Source: Spirogloea muscicola (taxonomy: Eukaryota; Streptophyta; Zygnematophyceae; Spirogloeales; Spirogloeaceae). Taken from it: a stretch of DNA of 19,811 nucleotides. The position numbers were made by a program, and so were the translations under genes. The notes beneath the pieces are model-generated. The model was not told where the DNA came from and made no database searches. It saw only the letters and a program-made list of their open reading frames with translations. Shown here piece after piece: positions 1 through 9,680 of this stretch (position 1 is its first letter; each line of letters opens with the position of its first letter). The stretch is taken from positions 32,631 through 52,441 of the forward strand of contig WELB01000070.1 of NCBI GenBank assembly GCA_009602725.1. The letters run 5' to 3'.

Positions 1-130
1 CCCTCTCCCTCTCCCTCTCCCTCCCTCTCCCTCTCCCTCCCTCTCCCTCTCCCTCTCCCTCCCTTTCCCTCCCTCTCCCTCTCCCTCTCCATCCCTCTCT
101 CTCCCTCCCTCCCTCCTCTCTCTCCCTCGA
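1..130. repeat. CCCTCT / CCCTCCCT microsatellite
   Basis: This is a nearly pure pyrimidine tract of CCCTCT hexamers with occasional CCCTCCCT slips, running from the first base of the window. It does not match the plant-type telomere unit (CCCTAAA), so it is a simple repeat and not a telomere. Shorter CCCTCC runs recur inside the introns of the adjacent gene, for example around 1070-1095 and 1175-1200. Confidence 0.9.
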
Positions 131-447
131 TCCAAAAATGGTTGCCCGTGCATGGTGGCTCTTCTCCGCCCGCCCTTAAATCCGGCACTGACACTCCTGG
201 CACTGGCACACATCCTCTCATCTCCATCATCTTCTCTTTCCTTCTCTCCCCAATATTCCTATGCATGCTTTCCCTCTCTTAGCTGCTGCCTAAATTTGGC
301 AACACATCACCTCTGCCTCCCCGCCGCCTCCTACTCCTCCCCCTCCTTCCACCTGTCGTCGTCCTCTCTCACCTCCTCGTCCTCAAGAGCCCCAGCGCCA
401 ATTGCCAGCATCGCCAGCCACTCACCGCTTTCCACCGGCCGGCGCAG

Positions 448-3400
448 GAGGAGCTCTGGAAGGAGACCTTCCCCGTTGGGACAGAGGTTGGCCCCGTCCA
501 GCCAGCTCCTCGACCACTCACCCGCCTGCCTACGACTCTGCGGCAATGCTTCCGCTGCTGGCAGCGGCGCTCACGCGGCCCGCCGTCGCGCTCCGTGCAG
601 TGGGACCAGTACGGGAAGGTGTACGACATCGGCTGGGACTTCAGCAACCTCGAGGTAAGTCCGCGCGATGGTGGCGGAGGGCCGCCCCTCTCCCTCTCCC
701 TCCTCGGCTTCCCTCCCTCCTCCCAGCAACTCCAGAGCTCGCGTGCTGCATGCACCGCCGTGCCGACGTGCCTGACGAGCTCGTCTCGCTTGCCTAGCTC
801 CTCAGGAGGCATTTGAGGAGGATGGCAAGCTCCGCGGCAAGACCTCCTACCTCTTCGGCGCCACCGAACGTGAGCCCTCGCTCCGCGCTTCTGTTCCCAG
901 ACTCTCGTCGAGCGACGAGCCGTGCCCTGACCGACTCCCTCCCCTCCCACCCCTCTCCCTCGCGACGCCCGGGCCGCAGCGCAGCTCGTGCACTTCCGTG
1001 ATGGCATGTCGCGCGTCACCCACATCCCGGCCATCGTTGCGGTGGGCGCTGCTTACGCTGCACAGCAGCACCTCCCTCCTCCCTCCCTCTCCTTGCTAGT
1101 CCCAAAGCCAAGCCCCCGCAACTACAGCTCGCCTCCTCCCTCCTGCCTTGTCGCTTTCCATCTCCTTACGCCTTCCCTTCCCTCCCTCCCTCCATCCCCC
1201 TCACAGCCTCGTGACTGGTGCCTCCGTGCTTGGCCCTTCCCGCGCTCGCCTGGTCTCAAGCCCGCGTGCAGGTTACGTCACCGTTCCCGCCGTCGGACAA
1301 GCTCGGCATCAAGAGCGTGCAGATGGAGGAGGAGATGATCGTGCCGATGCGCGAGATGAAGATGGGCTGGGTGCCGTTTGTGCCTGCCAACATTGCGCAG
1401 TGAGTGCTGCGACCGCCCGCGGCTTCCGCAGCTGTGCAACTGCGCCATGCTGGTGCCATCGTGCCATGGCCGCCGCTGAGACCGCTGCCTCTGCTGAGCA
1501 TGCGCCGGCGGCGGCGCGCTGCAGGGCCAAGTATCTGGCCCGCTCCGGCACTCGCATCTTCACGCTGAAATGCACCCAGCGGCGGTGAGGGCTCAGCTCG
1601 CCGGACTGCGCTGCTGCGCTGAAGCCGCAATTTGGGTCCTGACAGCGTCTCAGCGGCTATGGCTATGGCAGGGCAGCGCTGCGGCAGCTCAAGGAGGAGC
1701 GCGTGAAGAAGTACGAGTACTGCCTGCCATGTGAGCGTTGCCAGCCTCCCTCTGCTTCAAGCTCGAGTTCCTAATTCAGGATCCTATCTGAAAGCGCAGA
1801 GCTTGGACTCGGGGGTGGGGATGAAGGCTCAGGTTGAGTTGTTCTGGATCAGAAGTTTGATCCATTGGGGATTATCATAATTGTTGGTTAAGGGCTCTCT
1901 TTAGTTCCTCAAGACTGGCTTGGAAGCCCACAGAACTACCAAGAGTGTGCTTGATCCTTGTTTTCTGAGCCCTGACCACCAAGCCTGACATTTAGCAGTA
2001 CAGTGTGATGAATGCAAATGATGCTTACCGTCACCTCAAAGCCTAGGTCTTAAGTTAGCTCGGTGCTTGAGGCTCTCCTTGCTGCGAGCGCCGGTGGCCT
2101 GGCCAGCCAGGGCGCAGTAGCCGGGATCTGACGGCTCACTTTTGAGGTGTGGCCGCCCGCTCGCAGACCTGTACCAGCCGCTGCGGGAGGAGGACTTCCA
2201 ATTTGACAGCTCCGTGTCCATAATGTATCCACTTGAGGGCGACAATCCGCCGGTAAAGAAAGTGCTGGGGGCCCTCGTATTGCTTATGTGTAGAGTGCCC
2301 CACTTGGGTGCTCGCAAGGTGCAGCAGCTTGCACCATGAAGCGGTGTCAGTGTTCTGTTCCTTACAAAAGTTGAGGGAGGGAGGCACTTAGGGAGGTAGG
2401 AGAGTGACAAGGAGGGAGGTCCTCTCACCTTCTTGACCTTTGTGGTTAGCCTGCAGCTCGTGACGGAGTTCGACTGGAAGTTTGACGAGATGGAGGTATG
2501 CAAGCCCGCCTTGGCTCACAAACCCAAACACCCCCTTGCCCACGACATCGAGTTGTTAGGATGTAGTCGTCACAGCTGCGGGCGCTGATCTGCGTTACTC
2601 GGCATCCTGCCTCGTTGCCGGAAGCAGGAGTTCACGCAGCAGCTAATCGACGAGGAGACATTGCCGGCGAGCGAGAAGGAAAAGTTCATGGTGAGTTACT
2701 GAGTAGATTCATCATTGGGTTCAAGGTTCAGGACTGAGGAGGGCTTTGCTGGGCCCCATTAAGTGGCAGGTGCTCATCTGGCAGTTGGAATTACAGCAGA
2801 GCTCGTCTCTCTGACTTGGAACGGGTGCGTGGCCACAGGAGTTCGTGCGTGAGCAAGTGAATGCTGCCAAGGGCAAGATCCGCGAGGTTGCGGTTGCAAC
2901 TGCCCCGTCAATGCACATACGCCCCAATTCTGAAGCTGATGGCCTTCTCAATACAATTGAGGCTCTTGTTTCTTGGCCCTAGCTATGACCGCTCCTTCTC
3001 ATGTACTCTCCAACCTGTACCACATGTATTGTGGAATGCAATGTCAGTTCTGGCATGCTGTTGCAAGTGAGCACCAACTGTCAGTGGAGGGCATGCAGGA
3101 GAAGGCGAAGCGGCAGAAGGCGCTGGATGACATGAGCGAACAGACGAAGAAGAGCTTGCAGGACATGCGCTTCTACAAGTTCTATCCTGTTCCTAGTGAT
3201 AACACACCAGACATCTCTAGTCTCAAGGTATGGCTCACTTGCGATTCTTTGGAAAAGGTCAATCAAGCTGTGTGCATCAGAAAAAGTTTGCCTCGCTATT
3301 GGAGCACCTCGATGCCTGTAGGCGTCCTTAATCTAATCTAATCTCGGGACTTACTTGTTGGCAGGCGGCATACATCAACCGGTATTATGGTAAGGCTCAT

Positions 3401-4075
3401 GAGGTTTTGTAGCACCCACATGGGCTGTGCGTATATGCTCCTAAAGCTCCCTTCTTGCCCTGACCCCTTGAGATTAGTCCTGGCAAACCATGACAATGAA
3501 TCCGTATTGTGAGCGCTTGCTCGCTGGTCACCACACTTACAATTTTGAGCTTGCCACAAGCATCAATTGAAAGGGCACATATGAGTGTAATTCAAGCTTG
3601 TCAGGCTCCTTAAATGAGTTGTCAAGTCCACACCTGCTATAGTTTCAATACATTCCCCTGTAACTGCTGTGTGGAGTACCTTGAGTTCAGTTATAGTGCA
3701 AGCACTGCGCTCTGCGCATACATGTCAGCTGTGAGCCTTCTTCAGCCCGTTCAACAGCCCTGCGTTGGTCTCGGATTGCTTGGAAGTGCGAAAGGAGGTC
3801 TTTCTATGACTTGGCAAACTAAAGCGCTCGAAGATCGGTGTTCACTAATGCAGGACAGTAAGCCAACTAGGCGACCTCGTAGACAAGCACATTCGTGATA
3901 AGTACTACACTTTCAACAAGGCAAGTTTTATTGCTCCACTTGAGCAGCCAAAGATTGCTCGTTCTAACGACCACCAATCAAGTAAGCTTGCTCTAGATGA
4001 TAAGTTAGCAATGCCATGCAGGACGACCTCTCCTTCAAGCATTGGCTGGGCTCCAAGTGTCAACTACCTGGATAA
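448..4075 (+). CDS. Conserved green-lineage protein of unknown function, 14 exons
   Basis: Exon model: 448-654 (5' limit uncertain), 806-869, 980-1041, 1272-1399, 1525-1584, 1654-1730, 2167-2252, 2457-2495, 2628-2690, 2839-2886, 3099-3227, 3365-3389, 3859-3920, 4022-4075 (TAA). All junctions keep frame, giving about 367 residues. Recognisable stretches in order are QEELWKETFPVGTE, DQYGKVYDIGWDFS, YLFGATEPQLVHFRDG, SPFPPSDKLGIKSVQ, MREMKMGWVPFVP, RVKKYEYCLPYLYQPLRE, EFDWKFDEMEEFTQQLIDEE, a charged helix rich in K and E, then MRFYKFYPVPS and AAYINRYY. The pattern resembles a conserved plant/algal protein family, probably plastid-directed, but I cannot name it. No ATG lies in frame upstream of exon 1 between the TAG at 280 and 448, so a further 5' exon is expected; ATGs at 138 and 152 are candidates. 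The part between GTE (486) and TGG (601) may itself be an intron. The gene converges on the DnaJ gene. Confidence 0.8.
3921..4021 (+). other. GC-AG intron (last intron of the conserved gene)
   Basis: The donor reads AAG|GCAAGT and the acceptor ATGCAG|GAC. Using GC at 3921-3922 as donor joins AAC AAG to GAC GAC in phase 0 and leads to the stop at 4073-4075. The strong extended match AAG|GCAAGT is what known GC-AG introns show. The nearest GT inside this donor (GCAA|GT) would give the wrong phase. All other introns in this gene can be drawn as GT-AG. Confidence 0.7.
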
Positions 4076-4504
4076 TCCTAAGTCTATATATGATACTGCG
4101 CTCTTCGAGATGTACAGTCTGCAAAGCAGTGCGGAGCCTGTAGCACAAAAACCAAGGCAACAGGGACAAAGTAATGGAAATATATAATTAAGGGCACCAT
4201 GGTGCCTTGCGGAAGTGACTATGGGGCGCTTGCAGGAGCGCGACATGGTGTGATGAGTCTTTGTTATCGATTGCAGGGAAGGCTGAGCTGTCCACCATGT
4301 CATTGTAGCCACACAGTTGTGAAGGACCAAAGCCCTGCAGGCCTCGTGGACTGCTGTATGCGGTGATGGACTTCTCAGTCGTACTAATTAAGAGTGGATA
4401 GCAAGGACAAGGAAACTACATAAATAGGAATATTAGGGTACATGAAAGGCAACCTGAAAAGACTTCAGACAAGCTCTGCGTTGAGGTGCCACGTGTGCAG
4501 CAGC
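4076..4504. other. Intergenic region between convergent genes
   Basis: This holds the 3' ends of the two convergent genes. It is AT-richer than its surroundings, with a TATATAATTA patch near 4180. I find no clear TGTAA-type polyadenylation signal close to either stop codon and no coding pattern. Confidence 0.6.
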
Positions 4505-6589
4505 TCATGCTTTCTCAAATATGCGACCTATTTTCGCTATGCCTTTGGCCCGTGCTTGTCGTACACCTCTGCTTGTTGACTTGTCCAAGACCACCCGACT
4601 GACAACGTGGCGTAAAGTGCTCTCAATGTCCAAGACGCTCACCTGCATGTGATAGAGTCGTCACTTGGCATGCACTGGGTAGCAGAAGATGCGGAGGCCA
4701 GCCTAGAAGAGATAGCTTCTGCAATTAAGCTATGCTCACGCCAAGGGCTAATGTGCATCACCCTTCAGCACAGCACTTTACTTTTTGTACATACCGAGGG
4801 CTTCCACTGCAGGTTTCTTCCTGGTCCACCTGACATACATATCTTCAAATCTCTGACATCATGATTTACTGAGAAGTACACAATGGTGCTTACCAGCCAG
4901 ACAGAGTCTAAGAAGATTGGAAGAGCTTCTGCTGACAACCTCGCCTGCTCCATCTCATTCTCCTTGTCCATCTTGTCCTTCAACTCTTGCAACCTGCACG
5001 AGCTAGACAGTGCAGTTGACCTCCTTCTGAGGAGGATAACATACTAAGAGCATTGCGACCTGAAGTATCATACAAGTGACAACACCTGTGCACTTTGACA
5101 TAATGGGGGAGACAGGGGTCACTGACTGACGGGCTACTCACCTCATGGCAGCAGAGACGGCCTTGAACTTGGTGCTAAAAATGTGTGTCTGCTGCCTAAT
5201 CTCTAGCAGGTGCCCAGGTATGCCGGTGAACGTGTGATACAGCCCCAGCAGCGCCTCCGCCTTGTGCCGGTAAGTGTACCTGACACACGCATGCACTTTT
5301 CGGGTCATACAACTTAGGACCTGACCCAACACATGATGAGGCTCGTGAGGCTCACGACCAATGGTTCTGAAGCCGCCAAAATGACCACGGTCGTACCCGA
5401 TGCAGTGGAGAAGAGCCTCCCCAAATGGTTCCTTGCGGAGCGTCTCCACCTGCTCGAGCATCTGCTCCACCAACTGCTCCTTGTTGCCATCCACCCAAGT
5501 CTGCAGCCTCTGGACCAGCTTTTCAGCGAGCTTCCCCTCCCTCGCCGCCTGGAACTCCTGCAGCTGCTGCTGAGTGACGTCGCCGCTGGCTGTGAATGCC
5601 ACCGTCAGCTCCCCTATCTGCAGGGTCAGCGAAAGAAATGCAATCAAATTGCGGACTTTCTCATTGCATCGACTTGGGCAGCCAACAGCTTCTCCGCTTT
5701 TGCCCTGTCCTCGACATCCGACCTGCGCTCCGGTTTGAGGGTCTACAACTGTGAATGCTTGTAGTACCAAGTACTACAACATGCCTCAAACTTCAATAGC
5801 AAGTGCTTGTCACATATTAGCAAGCAGGACTCCTCCGGCAGTAACATGTCAACACACTAGATTGTTGCTAGTTCTGGAGCAGCGAAGCTGCAAGCGTGAG
5901 AGCTCCCTGATTGAGCTGCTCCTGAGCCTCACCAGGTGCTCGAATTTGTCTGCTCCAAAGGCCATGGTGAAAAAGGAGCCCGGGTCCATGAACCCCTCAT
6001 CCAGCGATGCCTTGCCATGCCGATCGTATGCCTCCCTGCGCTCAGGGTCCATCAGGACCTGGTACGCCTCCCCCACGTCCTGGAACTTCACCTTGGCCTC
6101 CACGTTGTCGGGGTTCTTGTCTGGGTGGTACTCTCTCGCCAACTGCATGCGCCCAGGCCGTTGGCGCAGTGACTTTCAGACGTACAAAGCTGGCTCATTA
6201 CTTAAGAAGATTTTGACGCACCGCAAGCTGCGACCTCAATGCAAGTCATTTTATCTCCTGCTCTATGGACAAGGATTCCACAATGCAGCAGCCAGCAGTG
6301 CTGCTGCATCACATGGCGATGGACGGGGTGCTCCACCAAGCGAGGAAGATTGTACTCTCAATCCTTGCTTGTAGAACAGCTGAACGGTCGCTGCTGGCTT
6401 GCACAGAGGCTCACCTTGTAGTAGGCCTTCTTGATGGTGGCATTATCTGCATCTGGTTGGACTTGGAGGATGTCGTACAGCTCCGTCTCCTTGCGGAAGT
6501 TCCGGCTGTTGCCAGACGTCGTCGGACTCTCACTGGCGCTCTTCTTGCCGGAGGATGTGGGCGATGGCTGCGACGAGGAGGAGTGGGAC
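4505..6589 (-). CDS. DnaJ chaperone with DnaJ-X domain (plant dnaJ10-like)
   Basis: Class C J-protein, an Hsp70 co-chaperone. Exons in coding order: 6589-6415 (5' end uncertain), 6142-5933, 5617-5397, 5279-5142, 4993-4894, 4642-4505 (TGA at 4507-4505); all introns are GT-AG and every phase agrees, giving about 326 residues from 6589. The N-terminus is Ser-rich. The J domain starts at KETELYDILQVQPDADN, continues KKAYYK across the first intron, and has the catalytic HPD in AREYHPDKNPDN, then FQDVGEAYQVLMDPERREAYD. After DPGSFFTMAFGADKFEHL comes the DnaJ-X region: LTVAFTASGDV, a charged helix, EALLHCIGYTYRHKAEALLG, FLDSVWLVSVLDIESTLRHV, ending in KIGRIFEKA. This matches the layout of plant dnaJ10-type proteins. 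No in-frame ATG lies between the upstream gene's stop and the J domain, so the true start exon is unresolved. A 41-nt intron candidate (GTGAGC...TGCAG) ends at 6590. Confidence 0.88.
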
Positions 6590-6704
6590 CTGCAGGAAGC
6601 GGCACGGAGGCTGACAGCACGTGAGCTCACCGGATGCAGGGGACAGGCTCCGACGTGACTGCTCTCAGGACCAATGCATGCCGACGTTGTAATTACAGCA
6701 GTCT

Positions 6705-7330
6705 TCACAGCTTCGACGCCTCGATGGCGTCGCCAGTGGCTATTGGAGTGTACCCCTCGGACGACACGCGGCGGGGCGGAGGCAGGGACGGCCCGGCCCG
6801 GGCGAGCGCAGCCTCCATGACCCGCTGCCGGGCCGCCGAGTAGAGGCTCTCGTCGACGACGATGGCGTCCGACTTGTCGTCGGGGTCCAGCGGCGCCTGC
6901 TCGGCCGCCTGATCCAGCGCCGCGTCGTCTGTGAGCAGCTCCCGGACCTGCGCACGCTGCCAATCCCGTCAGCGCCACCGCTCGACAGGTCCGGCAGCAC
7001 GCCTTCACCAGCATCCCGCGACGGCACGGTCATCGCGTCGTCGCAGCGAGGCCCTCTGACGGCGCCGTGCATTGCGGCGGCGGCCGCGGTGCGAGTCGTC
7101 ACCGTCTGCGGTGTGTTGATGATGCCCTGCGAGACCTGGACGCCGCCGTGGAGGAGGCCGGCGACGGGCTGGAGGACGAGGCCGGCGAGGCCGCGCGCGA
7201 GGCCCGTAGCGAAGCCGGCGACGCCGCCCGAGTTCTGGGCGCCCAGGATGGGGTGCGCCACCAGGCCCGTCACGCCGGCGAACACGCCGCGCCCGACCGA
7301 CACCGCGCCGGCCACCAGGCCCGCGCCGAC
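6705..7330 (-). CDS. VPS13-like protein, C-terminal end only (truncated by assembly artefact)
   Basis: The minus strand from 7330 encodes VGAGLVAGAVSVGRGVFAGV, then TGLVAHPILGAQNSGGVAGF, ATGLARGLAGLVLQPVAGLL and GVQVSQGI. Glycine-rich amphipathic repeats of this G-x-G-x-x-G-v-x-G-l-v-x-x-P-i-x-G-A-x-x-x-G-v-x-G-f type are typical of the C-terminal region of VPS13-family bridge-like lipid-transfer proteins at membrane contact sites. A short intron is needed somewhere in about 6957-7010 (branch-like CTGAC, acceptor GGCAG or CGCAG). The last exon, 6956-6705, then reads QVRELLTDDAALDQAAEQ through SLYSAARQRVMEAAL to GYTPIATGDAIEASKL and TGA. The N-terminal thousands of residues expected for VPS13 are not adjacent, because adapter sequence starts at 7331. 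An alternative is another large protein with the same glycine-rich tail. Confidence 0.6.
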
Positions 7331-7347
7331 AGATCGGAAGAGCACAC

Positions 7348-7389
<42 letters not shown>

Positions 7390-7390
7390 N
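7331..7390. other. Sequencing-adapter read-through, poly-A and N: assembly artefact
   Basis: 7331-7349 is AGATCGGAAGAGCACACGT, the standard Illumina TruSeq read-1 adapter start. It is followed by 40 A (7350-7389) and one N (7390). Base calls of A after running off a short insert are a known behaviour of four-colour instruments. The two flanks are therefore not shown to be adjacent in the genome. Translations across this block (poly-K or poly-F ORFs) are meaningless. Confidence 0.97.
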
Positions 7391-8814
7391 CGATTGCGCT
7401 GGCGCGGGATCCTGCCGCCGCCCGCGGCGCAAGTCGCGGCAGGGTGTGCGGCGGCCCCTGCGCCGCGCCCGGCGCCCGGGGGCCTCGGGAGGCGGGCAGC
7501 CGGATGTTGGCCAACCGTGCTTCTATGTGCCGGTGGTATGAAATCTGCCCATATCCAGATGTAGAACAGCCACGCTCCATTTCCTCATGCGCAGATTTTC
7601 ATCGCTATAGAAAGCATCTGCCGAATGTCACAAAGCAAAGCACTTCCACGAGTGAACCCTGACCCGCCTAGACCGTCGACCATGACCCATAACGCCTTCT
7701 CATGTCAGCCCTGCACATGGGACCCTCAACGCTAATAGATAGGCTGGCATATCAGAGATGGGGCTTCTCCGGTTGACTTCAGAGTCCTGCTCCGCCCATC
7801 GGCCTCTATGCTCAGCGCTTTCCGTAAGTCAAGCTGTGAAGAGGCTCTCTGCTCAAGCCTGCAGGCTGCCTGCATGTCACATTGAGGACTTGTCCAGGCG
7901 CCACACATGTCATAAGTAGACGGGCCGCCAATTATAACGTCCCAGATCTTGATGATAGACCCAGCCCGTGCCCAGAAGTACGCCCTGCAGCCTGAGAGTG
8001 ATCCTGCTCTGACTGCCCCCGATATTGCTCCTGTCTGTCACGTTCAGCAGCCTCCGCTTCTTGTCTCCTCCACACTCTGAGTCCTCAACTAGACGTTTCC
8101 CTTTGTCTGAAGGACCAGCAGACCTCCCTCGTCTCAGCGGTCCAGACCGAGCTCTGCTCATGGTGGCACACAGATTCCGACCTCACTCGGAAATCAGCCA
8201 GTCGGACAGACAGCACAGGCTCCGTCCTTACTTGGAAAGTGGCAGCCATAGCTAGGTTGCACTGGTGCAGCGGTCGCCTCAGATAAGCCCAATGTGCCGG
8301 TGCACCCCTCTTCACAGGGAGCGCTCCCACGGCTTACCAGGTTAAGTCAGATAGTTACCAAGCCCGGTTCACCATATGATCACATTCAACACAGCCGACT
8401 ATAGTCGAGCCTAGCAGCCCGCTGCAGTAGACTTTAGCCAGTGACGGCACCTGCTGCCGTGCCCTAGACAAAGATTACAGTTGGCTGCTTCTCCTGTGTG
8501 TAGTGGGCTAGATGAGAGCAATCGACGGGACACCTCCATCCAGATTGATACTTGTGCATACAGGCAAGTATGTGTGTGCCACTTATGGCCACAACACACT
8601 TGATACTTAACAAGCAGGCTTCCTACGCCAGGCTCAGTGACCATGCCAGATCAAGGAGGCTCATGAAGCCCGAGTTCATGCTCCACATTTAGGTTATGTG
8701 TGGGCTCGGAGACAAGCTACATACGCGATTAATCATTTCCTGCATAGGTGAAGTAAAGCGGCGAAAGGGGCAGCGTCAAGAGGTCTCAGAAATCTCTATT
8801 ACGCACACAATTGA
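7391..8814. other. No supported gene
   Basis: The first 110 bp are GC-rich and may belong to a gene broken at the artefact; the minus strand reads EARLANIRLPASRG, which I cannot place. From about 7550 on, composition drops to moderate GC with stops in all frames. The best ORF is 7910-8161 (-), 83 codons with a basic KKRRLL cluster. An overlapping frame reads IIKIWDV, WD40-like, but no repeat of it follows. Neither is strong enough to call. Confidence 0.5.
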
Positions 8815-9195
8815 GCACTTAGGTCCCAGAACGCTCAGCAGTTGCTGGGCTGAGGGCCGAAGAGTAGACCAACTAGCACCACAACACAATTGCTACTACA
8901 GTTGCACCTAAGCTGCAGTAGAACACTAACTAGCATCAGTCCTCGGACCTAAAGGCAGGCTACCTGAGGGCGTCTACAGCACAGGTGCTGCTGAGCTTGC
9001 GCAAGGAGGAGTAAATCGGCTAGCCCAAGATTCACCATCATGCAAGACACCTGCCACCAATTTCGCACCTAATCTGCAGCACATCATGGACTAGCATCAG
9101 CCTCTGGACTTGAGGGCACGTCACCTAAGGGCATCCAAAGATTGGGTGCTCCCGAGCTTGCGCAAGTAAGAGCCGACTGGCTAGCACGCTACAAC
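8815..9195. repeat. Diverged tandem duplication, about 161-bp unit
   Basis: Unit 1 starts near 8904 (GCACCTAAGCTGCAG) and unit 2 near 9065 (GCACCTAATCTGCAG), 161 bp apart. Shared landmarks in the same order are ACTAGCATCAG, a CC-T-GG-ACTT-like block, the GGCA / ACCT(A/G)AGGGC(A/G)TC block, GAGCTTGCGCAAG and GGCTAGC. A shorter, more diverged piece (GCTGAGGGCCG then CAACTAGC) precedes unit 1 at about 8815-8880. No coding potential is shared between the units. Confidence 0.7.
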
Positions 9196-9473
9196 CGATG
9201 ACCGAAAAATACATAGCTTGTATTCACGACAAGCAAGGCCCCTGCAATAGCTTCTGCAAGCATTGGACAAGCTGCTGTTTGCTGGAGAACCCTTGGCATA
9301 TGCACATGCCCTGTGAATTTGCCCACCTGTGTCAAAGTGGCACAGCCCCATTCTCGCGTACGCATTTACTAAAGCGACGCAGGACAGGAATCAGACATAC
9401 AAGCTCTACTGGTCGTTTCAGCTAGCTGCTGTTGACCAACGGCGAGGGCCATACCCCCAAGCTCGCCTAGGCT

Positions 9474-9680
9474 TCAGTGCAGCAACTTCTGTGTCTTGAC
9501 TTTCATCCACGTGAAGAAATGAGTCAAGCCTATCCGCACACGGTGCTCCAAATCGTAGGCTTTGTAGCTCCACCGCCGGAGGTCCCTCTGCAGCTTGCCC
9601 TTCCTGTTCGGGGCGTCCATGTGGTCGTCGAAGGTGTGCGCTCCATAGCGCGAGTAATTGAGATCCTCGCGCTGGTCCAT
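9474..9680 (-). CDS. Small basic protein or terminal exon, 68 codons, unrecognised
   Basis: ATG at 9680-9678 in the context GCCAGCATGG opens MDQREDLNYSRYGAHTFDDH, continues MDAPNRKGKLQRDLRRWSYK and ends HFFTWMKVKTQKLLH with TGA at 9476-9474. The first two thirds have the GC-rich third positions of the other genes and a composed look (charged, aromatic, no low complexity). The last 20 codons have AT-richer codons. A GTGTGC or GTGCGG donor at LEHR|VRIG would make them intronic, so the real C-terminus may lie in a further exon below 9474. There is no signal peptide or membrane helix. I do not recognise the family. The frame is open further upstream, so the ATG is only the best guess. Confidence 0.4.
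   Translation of the reverse strand: MDQREDLNYSRYGAHTFDDHMDAPNRKGKLQRDLRRWSYKAYDLEHRVRIGLTHFFTWMKVKTQKLLH

Noticed and set aside
1-130. Telomere at the window start
   Set aside because: The unit is CCCTCT, not CCCTAAA or another known green-algal telomere unit, and a gene starts within a few hundred bases.
369-1034. 221-codon minus-strand ORF
   Set aside because: It runs antisense to exons 1-3 of the conserved gene and across their introns; the translation is Arg/Gly-rich without domains.
5645-5770. N-terminal part of the minus-strand ORF 5138-5770
   Set aside because: It lies in the intron between the J-domain exon and the DnaJ-X exon; the acceptor at 5618 joins directly to the exon ending at 5933.
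7005-7580. ORFs with long poly-F or poly-K tracts around 7350-7390
   Set aside because: They are translations of the adapter and poly-A artefact.
7910-8161. 83-codon minus-strand ORF with a basic KKRRLL cluster and an overlapping IIKIWDV frame
   Set aside because: The WD-like motif is in a different frame, is not repeated, and no splice sites join the two; chance is likelier.
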